Shown here piece by piece: positions 45,623 to 52,793 of a stretch of 64,000 nt of DNA (positions within the stretch are counted from its first letter, which is position 1; every line of letters starts with the position of its first letter). Below the pieces are notes generated by a model. That model ran no database searches and was not told where the DNA came from. It saw only the letters and a program-made list of their open reading frames with translations. The position numbers and the translations under genes are program-made. Origin of the DNA: UBA6115 sp040776985 (GTDB lineage: Bacteria > Bacillota > Clostridia > Christensenellales > Aristaeellaceae); contig JAXGZL010000001.1 of NCBI GenBank assembly GCA_040776985.1, positions 992,001-1,056,000 on the forward strand. The letters run 5' to 3'.

Positions 45623-46155
45623 CAGCAGTACCAGTTGATCTTGGCGGGATTGGGTTCATTTTCAACCGCAATCGCCCTGAGCGCTGCTTCCATGTTGGCG
45701 CATTCCCGGGCGGCGATGTCCTCATACACCGCGTCGCTTTCCGCAAGGCCCACCCGGTCATAGGCGATGGCGGCAGCGCCGTAAAAGGCCAGGCCCAGGG
45801 AGTGGGTGGGGGTGTGGAAGCAGGCGGCTGCCTGCCCGCAGGCCCGGGCGGCTGCCTGGGCGGCGGGGTCATGGTCCAGCTCCCTGGCGGCGGCGTGGCA
45901 CTCTTTCAGGATGATGTGCCTGACATCTTTCAGTTTCAGCTTTCCCATGAACCAGTCCCTGGAGGCGTCAAGCGCCATGCGGGGCCGTGTGTCCCCGGGG
46001 CAGCGGGGCTCAAAAATGGGCAGGATGTGGGCCTGTGCATAGTCCAGGCACCAGGCGGCGATGGTCTGCTTGCTCTGGGTTTCAATCAGGCGCATGAGGC
46101 TTAGGATATAAGGGGAATCCACCTTCCCCAGGGTCTTTCGCAGTTTGCTTGCCAT
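45622..46155 (-). CDS. Imm5-like putative immunity protein
   Basis: Protein of 177 residues, all-alpha and Ala-rich, with a Cys/His pattern (ARACGQAAACFHTPTHSLGLAFYGAAA) and a final NPAKINW. This looks like the Imm-5-like family annotated as putative immunity protein in Bacillota, though no cognate toxin is visible. The next gene is coupled by TGATG. Family assignment is from remembered pattern rather than a search; unsure. Confidence 0.5.
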   Translation of the reverse strand: MASKLRKTLGKVDSPYILSLMRLIETQSKQTIAAWCLDYAQAHILPIFEPRCPGDTRPRMALDASRDWFMGKLKLKDVRHIILKECHAAARELDHDPAAQAAARACGQAAACFHTPTHSLGLAFYGAAAIAYDRVGLAESDAVYEDIAARECANMEAALRAIAVENEPNPAKINWYC

Positions 46156-46167
46156 CTTGATCTCCTT

Positions 46168-46845
46168 TTACAGTATGGTGGGCACTGGCTGCCCCAGGGC
46201 CAGGCCCTGCTCTGTCACCAGGCAGTCAAAGGCCCTGATCTCCACCCCGGCCCCCGCGGCCTTCCTGAGGGTTTCCCCAAAGGCGGGGTGCATCCGGTCA
46301 TGGGGTGAGAAGGCCTTCACAGGCCGCATCTGGATGATGAACAGCGCCAGGGCCTGATGCCCCTTTTCCACGCAGTCCATCAGGCTTTCCAGGTGTTTGA
46401 CCCCCCTCTTGGTGGGGGCATCCGGGAACAGGGCCAGGCCCTCCTCCTCCAGGGTGCAGCCCTTCACCTCCGCGTACAGGCTCATTTCCCCGTCCTGTAC
46501 ATGGAAGTCCAGCCGGGAATGGCCATAGACGGCCTCCCGGCGGACCAGGGCCTGCGGGAACCTGGCCTTCAGATAGCCATGGGCGATGGCGTTGGGGGCC
46601 TGGCTGTCGATGTTGACCAGCATGTCCCCCTTGTATACCGCCACCAGGTCAAAGGCGGTTTTGCGCCCCTCCTTTGCGGCCCTGGACAGGATCACCCGGG
46701 CGCCAGGCAGCAGCAGCTCCCGGCAGCGGCCGGTGTTCTTCACATGGGCGGTCACTTCCTGGCCGTCCACCGCCACCCGGGCGATGAAACGGTTGGGGCG
46801 GGCAATAAAACGCCCGGGAATGACCACATCATACATCAATGCCAT
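46168..46845 (-). CDS. sfsA: SfsA family DNA/RNA nuclease-like protein
   Basis: Protein of 225 residues. PGRFIARPNRFIARV, VKNTGRCRELLLPG, SRLDFHV and the EVKGCT segment with LFPDAPTKRGVKHL match SfsA, a PD-(D/E)XK-type nuclease fold once described as a sugar-fermentation stimulator. The predicted -10 TACAAT falls within 10 bases of the ATG, so the mRNA may be nearly leaderless. Confidence 0.93.
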   Translation of the reverse strand: MALMYDVVIPGRFIARPNRFIARVAVDGQEVTAHVKNTGRCRELLLPGARVILSRAAKEGRKTAFDLVAVYKGDMLVNIDSQAPNAIAHGYLKARFPQALVRREAVYGHSRLDFHVQDGEMSLYAEVKGCTLEEEGLALFPDAPTKRGVKHLESLMDCVEKGHQALALFIIQMRPVKAFSPHDRMHPAFGETLRKAAGAGVEIRAFDCLVTEQGLALGQPVPTIL

Positions 46846-46905
46846 GAGGGGATTGTACCAAAGCGGTTTTTATTTGAAAAGACGAAATCAGGGGCCATTA
46901 TGTGC

Positions 46906-46911
46906 TATACT
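46906..46911 (+). promoter_or_regulatory. Candidate extended -10 upstream of ilvE
   Basis: TGCTATACT at 46903-46911 is an extended -10 (TGn-TATACT) lacking a good -35. It overlaps a 17-codon reading frame (46900-46953). Confidence 0.35.
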
Positions 46912-46994
46912 CCCCCTGTATCCCGGCAGCTGCTGCTGGGAATCCTCATATAATCTGATAAACACCGGCCAAAGCCGCAACAGGAGGACACAGC

Positions 46995-48062
46995 ATGACC
47001 ATTCCCGTCACCCAAAGCCCAAACCTGAAAGAAAAACCTCAACAGGGGCAGCCCCTGCCCTTTGGCCGCATTTTCACCGACCATATGCTGCTGATGGATT
47101 ACAGTCAGGGCCAGGGCTGGCATGATATGCGCATCGTGCCCTATGCCAACTTCTCCCTGCCGCCGTCTGCCATGGTGTTTCACTATGCCCAGGAGGTGTT
47201 TGAGGGGATGAAGGCCTACCCGGCCCCCGGCGGGGCGGTCACCCTGTTCCGGCCCATGGAGAACCTGAAAAGGCTGAACAAATCCTGCCACCGCCTCTGC
47301 ATTCCGGAGCTGCCCCTGGACAGCGTCTATGAGGGCCTGCTGCAACTGCTGAAGCTGGAGCGGGGCTGGGTGCCCCAGGATCCGGGCACCTCATTGTACA
47401 TCCGCCCCACCATCATCGCCACGGAGCCGGCGCTGGGGGTGAAGGCATCCGCCAGCTACCTGTTCTTCATCATTCTCTCCCCGGTGGGGGCCTACTACGC
47501 CAATGGCTTTAAGCCCGTGCGCATCGTGGTGGAGGATCACTACACCCGTGCGGCGCCCGGGGGCAGCGGCAAGGTGAAGTGCGGCGGCAACTATGCCTGC
47601 AGCATCCGGGCCTGTGACAAGGCCAGCCAGAAGGGCTTTGACCAGGTGCTGTGGCTGGACGCGGCGGAGCGCCAGTATGTGGAAGAGGTCAGCTCCATGA
47701 ACATCTTCTTCGTCCTGGACGGCCAGCTGATCACCCCGGAATTGGGGGACACCATCCTGCCGGGCATCACCCGGGACTCCATCATCGCCCTGGCAAAGGA
47801 GATGGGCCTTCGGGTGCAGGAGCGGCGCATCAGCCTGCAGGAATTGGTGGAGGCCCAGGCGGACGGCAGCCTGCAGGAGGCCTTTGGCTCCGGCACCGCG
47901 GCGGTGGTCTCCCCGGTGGCCTCCCTGACGGTGAACGGAAAAGAGCTTGAAATCGGCTCCGGCAATGTGGGGCCCATCACCAGCAAACTGCACGACACCC
48001 TCACCCAGATTCAGCGGGGGCAGCAGGGCTTTGATCACCCCTGGGTGGTTTTGCTTAAATAG
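46995..48062 (+). CDS. ilvE: Branched-chain amino-acid aminotransferase
   Basis: Protein of 355 residues, class IIa type. The PLP Lys is in GKVKCGGNYACS, followed by QVLWLDAAERQYVEEVSSMN, then the FGSGTAAVVSPV and GSGNVGP regions. It transfers amino groups between Leu/Ile/Val and 2-oxoglutarate. AGGAGG precedes the ATG. The last 24 codons and the downstream sequence are duplicated at 50437-50900. Confidence 0.95.
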   Translation: MTIPVTQSPNLKEKPQQGQPLPFGRIFTDHMLLMDYSQGQGWHDMRIVPYANFSLPPSAMVFHYAQEVFEGMKAYPAPGGAVTLFRPMENLKRLNKSCHRLCIPELPLDSVYEGLLQLLKLERGWVPQDPGTSLYIRPTIIATEPALGVKASASYLFFIILSPVGAYYANGFKPVRIVVEDHYTRAAPGGSGKVKCGGNYACSIRACDKASQKGFDQVLWLDAAERQYVEEVSSMNIFFVLDGQLITPELGDTILPGITRDSIIALAKEMGLRVQERRISLQELVEAQADGSLQEAFGSGTAAVVSPVASLTVNGKELEIGSGNVGPITSKLHDTLTQIQRGQQGFDHPWVVLLK

Positions 48063-48240
48063 AGAATGCGATTACTTATTTAATCATAATGACCAGCCAC
48101 TAAGGGACTTATCATCTGGTTTGGGGGACTTATTGTCTGGTGCACCAGGCAATAAGTCCCCTCTTTTTGCAAGCAATATCAAAGCTTTTCCCCGGCAAGG
48201 CAGACTTATCGTCTTATTTGTCTGGTCCCTGGCGTGTAAA
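47990..48240 (+). repeat. Left copy of the ilvE-tail direct repeat
   Basis: Starts inside ilvE codons (GCACGACACCC) and continues through the downstream hairpin and the 13-bp motif array; nearly identical to 50437-50690. Weaker matching continues to 48520, aligning with 50916. The two copies flank the A+T-rich insertion. Confidence 0.8.
48124..48168 (+). terminator. Terminator of ilvE in repeat DNA
   Basis: GGGGACTTATTGTCTGGTGC pairs with the sequence ACCAGGCAATAAGTCCCC (one G-U), followed by TCTTTTT. It is also made of two facing copies of the 13-bp motif. Confidence 0.7.
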
Positions 48241-48651
48241 AAACAATGCTATAACAGAGTGGATGATTTATAAACAAAGCCCAAACTATGAAATATCAAA
48301 GACTTAAACAGAGACACATAACAAATGCTGTTTAAGTATACGATAAGTGCAATATCTGATAGTTCTCCTATGCCTGCTTATCTTTTTCTATACACACCCC
48401 CCAGACAATTAAGATAATAAGTCGGTTTCCATGTCGTTTTTGTTGATATATCATCGTTTTAGTCCCTTCCTTATCGTATGACCTACCAGACAATAAGTAA
48501 GGAAATCCAGACGATTAGTACCTGTTTTTTTGTGCTATTCTTTAAAAGTAGCCGCTCACCGATTGTGATATTCTCTTGTGGCAGAGGCATTCTATTTATG
48601 CTATATTTAGGTCAGTTAGTGTCCATCAGATCAAATGCATGGAGGATGACA

Positions 48652-49395
48652 GTGGCACGCTATAGAATTGCTTATACAAGTTATCCTAATTGTCCTGAAG
48701 CAACAGAATACTCGCGCTCGAGAGCTGTTAGTTATTTTACCCTAGGCGGCTTTACTATCCTTATAATAATTGCATCTGCTGTCTGGTTTATTATAGCAAC
48801 TGGTGCATTATTTTCTGGAAAGAATTATATACAGTTTTTGCAATCTTTTTTCTCTCTTAACTTATCTGCTGCGTTGGCTTTGTATACATTTGTTTTGCGT
48901 TTTATGATTACAGAACGAAACTGCAAGATAATTGTGATAGAGTCACAAAAGCAAAAAATTAATGGCAATGCTCTTGATTTTTATATCAAAAAGATAACAA
49001 GTGAAAGCAAAACTGAACAGAAAACAGTATCAATTAAATTCTTCCTTGTTTTTTACTGTATTGTTCTGTTCACCATTGGCATAATCGGCATTATTAAAGG
49101 TTTAGATTTGTTGTTACATAAAAATTCCGGCTCTATGTTGTTAATCATCTCAATTATCTTTGTTTTTGTGGTAGCGATAGTCTCTTGGATAGTGTATAAA
49201 AAAACAAAAAGAACAATGTACTCTCATCAGGAATCAGATTTTACACAGTTTAAATCTCAAAATGTCCAGATAGAATCTTCTAGTCTTGCTTCATCAATTA
49301 CTAGCCAAGTCTTGTTTTGTAATAAATGTGGCTATCGTCTTGACGATGACAGCATTTTCTGTGCGAAATGTGGTTGTAGAATCGAGACCACTTAA
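48652..49395 (+). CDS. Membrane protein with C-terminal zinc ribbon, unknown (A+T-rich)
   Basis: About 247 residues from GTG 48652, which has GGAGG 6 bases upstream; the open frame extends further 5' without a ribosome site. About four spans (residues ~32-52, 64-83, 122-146, 155-175) and a C-terminal zinc ribbon FCNKCGYRLDDDSIFCAKCG. The base composition is visibly much richer in A+T than the genes around it, which suggests transfer. No family recognised. It is coupled to the next gene by a TAATG overlap. Confidence 0.7.
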   Translation: MARYRIAYTSYPNCPEATEYSRSRAVSYFTLGGFTILIIIASAVWFIIATGALFSGKNYIQFLQSFFSLNLSAALALYTFVLRFMITERNCKIIVIESQKQKINGNALDFYIKKITSESKTEQKTVSIKFFLVFYCIVLFTIGIIGIIKGLDLLLHKNSGSMLLIISIIFVFVVAIVSWIVYKKTKRTMYSHQESDFTQFKSQNVQIESSSLASSITSQVLFCNKCGYRLDDDSIFCAKCGCRIETT

Positions 49396-49406
49396 TGGAG
49401 AATACA

Positions 49407-50177
49407 ATGTACTGTAAGTATTGCGGGAGAAGCATCACAATTGATAGCACTTTTTGCCCATATTGTGGCAAACTTTTGGGTCAACCCCAAGCTAGGTCAA
49501 ATCAGAACATTTTCACGAGTGATAGAGGCATAAGCCAAACATTCAAAAAATCAGTATTTGTTCTCAGTATTATTACTTTAATCGTTTTTCTGGTGTTGCT
49601 ATGGAAAATGGTTCCAAATATCGTGTCGGGAAAAACACTTTCCTACATAATTGTTGCAGCAATAGCATTTGTGCTTTTCTATATATTCTCACACTTCTAC
49701 GATAATTCCGAATCAAAGTTTTTCTTTTATTTTGCTGCGATTGTAGCCGCCTTGATACTTGTGTCTTCTGTAGGGTTGAGAATCGTATACGAAGCAAAAG
49801 TTGATGCTTATATTGCAGATGTCCCAACTGATGGAAAGGTTGTTTTGAAAATCAAGACTACAACCAATTATTACTCGTATCTAAATTCAGGCGTAATTCA
49901 TAATCCTAGGACAAGTGTCTATATTGATGGTAAAGATTTAAAGAGTGGGAGTACTTTTACTGCTTATCTAAACAAGACTTATCCTATGACAATACACAGC
50001 GGTTACCGAGAAACGTATGGCAATAAAAAAACTGATATTACTTTCTCGAAAAATAGCATTTCTGGCAAATCACTAGAGGAGAGGATTGTTCTAAACACGA
50101 ACGAGTATGCTATTGTAAACCTATCCTTTTCAAGGGAAGGCGAGTTTTGGGATGTAATCCGATATCAACAAGACTAA
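49407..50177 (+). CDS. Membrane protein with N-terminal zinc ribbon, unknown (A+T-rich)
   Basis: About 256 residues. I prefer ATG 49407 (GGAG 6 bases upstream); ATG 49395 would add four residues. N-terminal zinc ribbon MYCKYCGRSITIDSTFCPYC, then three spans (~48-66, 77-95, 102-120), then an extracytoplasmic domain of about 130 residues rich in Thr/Ser/Tyr. It mirrors the preceding protein, whose zinc ribbon is at the C-terminus. Zinc-ribbon plus spans is a common design in gut Bacillota, but I cannot assign a function. Confidence 0.7.
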   Translation: MYCKYCGRSITIDSTFCPYCGKLLGQPQARSNQNIFTSDRGISQTFKKSVFVLSIITLIVFLVLLWKMVPNIVSGKTLSYIIVAAIAFVLFYIFSHFYDNSESKFFFYFAAIVAALILVSSVGLRIVYEAKVDAYIADVPTDGKVVLKIKTTTNYYSYLNSGVIHNPRTSVYIDGKDLKSGSTFTAYLNKTYPMTIHSGYRETYGNKKTDITFSKNSISGKSLEERIVLNTNEYAIVNLSFSREGEFWDVIRYQQD

Positions 50178-50436
50178 CTATTGTCATGTATTGTCCTCCC
50201 GGACGATTGTTCGTCATCACAATCATAGGAAATTTTCTGTTTTTGCCATGTGAAGCAGAGCTTTTAATCATTCATCGTTATTAAAAGAACAAGTAAATTA
50301 TGTAAGAGAGTAGAGCTAAAAGCAGGTGGCCACTCGCTCTACAACAGCACAATCCCCGCCTCCTGACGCCTTGCCATGGTCCCCTCATCCCAGCAGGAGG
50401 ACCGAACCTCGCCGATGTGGGATTTGCCCTGCAGTA
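50178..50436. other. Noncoding A+T-rich stretch before the duplicated ilvE tail
   Basis: No credible gene. A+T-rich to about 50330, then abruptly G+C-rich. The last 40 bases (CCGATGTGGG ... GCAGTAGCACGAC) weakly resemble ilvE codons preceding the tail, so the duplicated copy may begin here in decayed form. Confidence 0.5.
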
Positions 50437-50509
50437 GCACGACACCCTCACCCAGATCCAGCGGGGGCAGAAGGGCTTTGACCACCCCTGGGTGGTTTTG
50501 CTGAAATAG
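50437..50509 (+). pseudogene. Fragment of ilvE: last 23 codons and stop
   Basis: Reads HDTLTQIQRGQKGFD then HPWVVLLK and TAG, identical to the IlvE C-terminus except Q to K. Most DNA differences from the intact gene are synonymous (ATT/ATC, GAT/GAC, CTT/CTG), so the copy probably came from a gene under selection in a related lineage rather than from decay of this one. Confidence 0.85.
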
Positions 50510-50690
50510 AAGTGTGATCAGTCCCTTGGATGCCATCCGATAAAAGACTTATCGTCTGGTTTGGGGGACTTATTGTCTGGGGTACCAGACAATAAGTCCC
50601 CCCTCTTTTTGCAAGCAATATCAAGGCTTTTCCCCGGCAAGGCCCACTTATCGTCTTATTTGTCTGGTCCCCCGGCGTATATAAATATAA
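50437..50690 (+). repeat. Right copy of the ilvE-tail direct repeat
   Basis: Contains the ilvE tail fragment, the 13-bp motif arrays, the hairpin at 50563-50602 followed by TCTTTTT, and the conserved stretch ending near GTCTGGTCCC. It matches 47990-48240 with few differences. Beyond 50690 homology fades but motif blocks at 50790-50820 and 50866-50916 line up with 48394-48421 and 48471-48519. Confidence 0.8.
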
Positions 50691-50865
50691 AACCCCAGTC
50701 AGAGAAGCCTGTTTAATCATAATTATACTATATTAGTATGTTTTAACGCTAAGCCCTGATACCCTTTCTGCCTGCCCTGATCTAAACACGCACCCCCCAG
50801 CCAATTAAGACAATAAGTCCCCGCTGTCTGGAAAAACTCAATGTTTTCAATGCTTTTCGGCCAAT

Positions 50866-50916
50866 ACTTATCGTCTGGTACACCAGACAATAAGTCAGGG
50901 AAACCAGACGATAAGT
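50866..50916. repeat. Inverted and direct copies of the 13-bp CTTATCGTCTGG motif
   Basis: ACTTATCGTCTGG faces CCAGACAATAAGT across 4 bases (50866-50895), and another CCAGACGATAAGT follows (50904-50916). Related copies occur at 48107, 48128-48157, 48204, 48471-48498, 48507-48519, 50547, 50568-50597, 50646 and 50802-50819. Confidence 0.75.
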
Positions 50917-50927
50917 CGCTGATAGGG

Positions 50928-50969
50928 CAGCGCCCGCAGAGTGTCTGCGGGCGCTGAGCGTTTTATTTT
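50928..50969 (+). terminator. Strong terminator at the end of the repeat region
   Basis: CAGCGCCCGCAGA-gtg-TCTGCGGGCGCTG, a perfect 13-bp stem, then AGCGTTTTATTTT. It may be the original ilvE terminator displaced by the insertion (inference). Confidence 0.85.
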
Positions 50970-51029
50970 GTGATTTGTTTATTTGATTGGAGCGATTTAT
51001 TTTTCCCCCTGCACTTTCCCTGTTTTTTC

Positions 51030-51059
51030 TTGACAGATTAGCCCCGGGAAAACTATACT
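51030..51059 (+). promoter_or_regulatory. Promoter of glnA
   Basis: TTGACA and TATACT separated by 18 bases. Predicted start near 51066, only a few bases before a terminator-like hairpin. Confidence 0.7.
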
Positions 51060-51068
51060 TTTAAGGCG

Positions 51069-51106
51069 AAAAGGGTTGATTTTCCGCAAGCAGCCCTTTT
51101 TTATTT
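51069..51106 (+). promoter_or_regulatory. Terminator-like hairpin in the glnA leader
   Basis: AAAAGGGTTG pairs with CAGCCCTTTT (10 bp, one G-U, 12-base loop) and is followed by TTATTT. It starts at about +3 of the mRNA and ends 13 bases before the glnA ATG. It may attenuate transcription or protect the 5' end. No known riboswitch pattern was recognised. Confidence 0.6.
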
Positions 51107-51119
51107 GGGAGGAGGGATC

Positions 51120-52454
51120 ATGATGGATCAGGCGAAACGGGATCCGATCATCAAGGCGGTCAAGGAAAAGCAGGTGCGGTTTATCCACCTGCAGTTTACC
51201 GACATCTTTGGCCAGATGAAAAACATGACCATCACAGCCTCCCAGATTGAAAAGGCGCTGGCGGGGGAGATGGCCATTGACGGCTCCTCCATTGAGGGCT
51301 TTGTCCGGATTGAGGAAAGCGACATGCGCCTTTTTCCCGACCTGGACAGCTTTGTGCTGCTGCCCTGGCGGCAGGACGGGGTGCAGGTGGCGCGGCTGAT
51401 CTGCGATGTGCACAACCACGACGGCAGCCATTTTGAGGGGGACCCCCGCTATGTCCTGAAGCGCGCCATCAAGCAGGCCGCTGACATGGGCTACACCTGC
51501 AACATCGGGCCCGAGCTGGAGTTCTTCCTGTTCCATCTGGATGAAAAAGGCCGGCCAACCACCCACACGGCGGACGAGGCGGGATACTTTGACATGGGGC
51601 CCCTGGACCGGGGGGAGGCCGCCCGGCATGACATCTGCCTGGCGCTGGAGGACATGGGCTTTGAAATTGAGGCCTCCCACCACGAGCTGGCCGGCGGCCA
51701 GCATGAGATTGACTTCAAGTACGCCGGCGCCCTGGAAACGGCGGACCGCATCATGACCTTTAAGCTGGCGGTGAAAACCCTGGCCCAGCTGCATCACCTG
51801 CACGCCACCTTCATGCCAAAGCCCATTTATGGCATCGCGGGCTCCGGCATGCATGTGAACCTGTCTCTGTGCAAAAAGGGGGAGAACGCCTTCCATGACC
51901 CCAAGGGGCGGCTGGAACTGTCCCAGGACGCCTATGCCTTTATCGCGGGGATGCTTGCCCATGTGCAGGGGATGGCGGCCATCACCAACCCCTTGATCAA
52001 CTCCTACAAGCGCCTGGTGCCCGGCTTTGAGGCGCCCTGCTACCTGTCCTGGTCGGTCACCAACCGCAGCGTCCTGGTGCGGGTGCCGGCCGCCAGGGGC
52101 AGCCGCACCCGGCTTGAACTGCGCAGCCCGGACCCCTCCTGCAACCCCTACCTGGCGCTGGCGCTGTGCCTGCGGGCGGGGCTGGACGGCATCGCAAGGG
52201 GGCTGACGCCGCCTGCTGAAATCCAGGAGAACATCTACACCATGGCGCCTGAGACCCGGAAGGCCCTGAACATCAAAAGCCTGCCGGTCTCCCTGAAGGA
52301 AGCCCTTCAGTACATGAAGGAAGACGAGCTGGTGCTGGACACCCTGGGCCGTCATGTCTGGACCCACTACCTCAGGGGCAAGGAAAAGGAGTGGGAGGAG
52401 TATTCCACCCGGGTCTCCAGCTGGGAAGTGGACAAGTATCTGGTGCTATACTGA
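51120..52454 (+). CDS. glnA: Glutamine synthetase, type I
   Basis: About 444 residues from ATG 51120 (GGAGGAGGG upstream; ATG 51123 also possible). Metal-site motif DGSSIEGFVRI, the ATP-binding KPIYGIAGSGMHVNLSL, and NSYKRLVPGFEAP with the catalytic loop. It condenses glutamate and ammonia. The length matches the GSI-alpha type, which is usually controlled by feedback and GlnR rather than adenylylation; I did not see a C-terminal adenylylation loop Tyr of the beta type. Confidence 0.95.
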   Translation: MMDQAKRDPIIKAVKEKQVRFIHLQFTDIFGQMKNMTITASQIEKALAGEMAIDGSSIEGFVRIEESDMRLFPDLDSFVLLPWRQDGVQVARLICDVHNHDGSHFEGDPRYVLKRAIKQAADMGYTCNIGPELEFFLFHLDEKGRPTTHTADEAGYFDMGPLDRGEAARHDICLALEDMGFEIEASHHELAGGQHEIDFKYAGALETADRIMTFKLAVKTLAQLHHLHATFMPKPIYGIAGSGMHVNLSLCKKGENAFHDPKGRLELSQDAYAFIAGMLAHVQGMAAITNPLINSYKRLVPGFEAPCYLSWSVTNRSVLVRVPAARGSRTRLELRSPDPSCNPYLALALCLRAGLDGIARGLTPPAEIQENIYTMAPETRKALNIKSLPVSLKEALQYMKEDELVLDTLGRHVWTHYLRGKEKEWEEYSTRVSSWEVDKYLVLY

Positions 52455-52460
52455 TCGTTT

Positions 52461-52603
52461 CAGCAAGGTGCCTGCGGCACCTTGTTGAAGCGGCTGGAAC
52501 GATGGGCATTTTCTCCTGTGAGCTGCGCTCACGGCCGTAGAAAATGCGTGGAAACCCTTGCTGCGCAAGGCCTTCCGCCCCACCGCACATGTCGCTGGGG
52601 CGG
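52461..52603. other. Four consecutive hairpins between glnA and the ZorA-like gene
   Basis: Hairpin 1 (52461-52487): CAGCAAGGTGCC-TGC-GGCACCTTGTTG. Hairpin 2 (52506-52547): GCATTTTCT/AGAAAATGC enclosing GTGAGC-TGC-GCTCAC. Hairpin 3 (52556-52570): CCTTGC-TGC-GCAAGG. Hairpin 4 (52575-52603): CCGCCCC/GGGGCGG. The first three share a TGC triloop although their arms differ. No T-run follows, so none is an ordinary terminator. Nothing coding is visible. Confidence 0.6.
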
Positions 52604-52704
52604 ATTTCAGCAAGAAAGAGACGCGCTAACATCTTCCAGCCTGGCTCCTCTTTGATAGTTGCCTGCCTTCATTTCCCGAATTGTTTCGCAACATCACAGA
52701 ATTG

Positions 52705-52733
52705 TTGCAATTTTAATAATAAAAGGTTACAAT
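52705..52733 (+). promoter_or_regulatory. Promoter of the ZorAB-like operon
   Basis: TTGCAA and TACAAT separated by 17 bases in an A+T-rich patch. Predicted start near 52740. Confidence 0.6.
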
Positions 52734-52793
52734 GCTTTCTGATACCAATCCGTGAGCTCTGCTCCCATGCGGCACCAGAAGGCGGTGAAACAC

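Noticed and set aside
50178..50336. tRNA gene after the zinc-ribbon pair
   Set aside because: A short GTAGAGC-like stretch was checked; no cloverleaf, T-loop or anticodon arm could be built.
52461..52603. CRISPR-like array
   Set aside because: The hairpins differ in arm sequence and there are no regularly spaced repeats or spacers.
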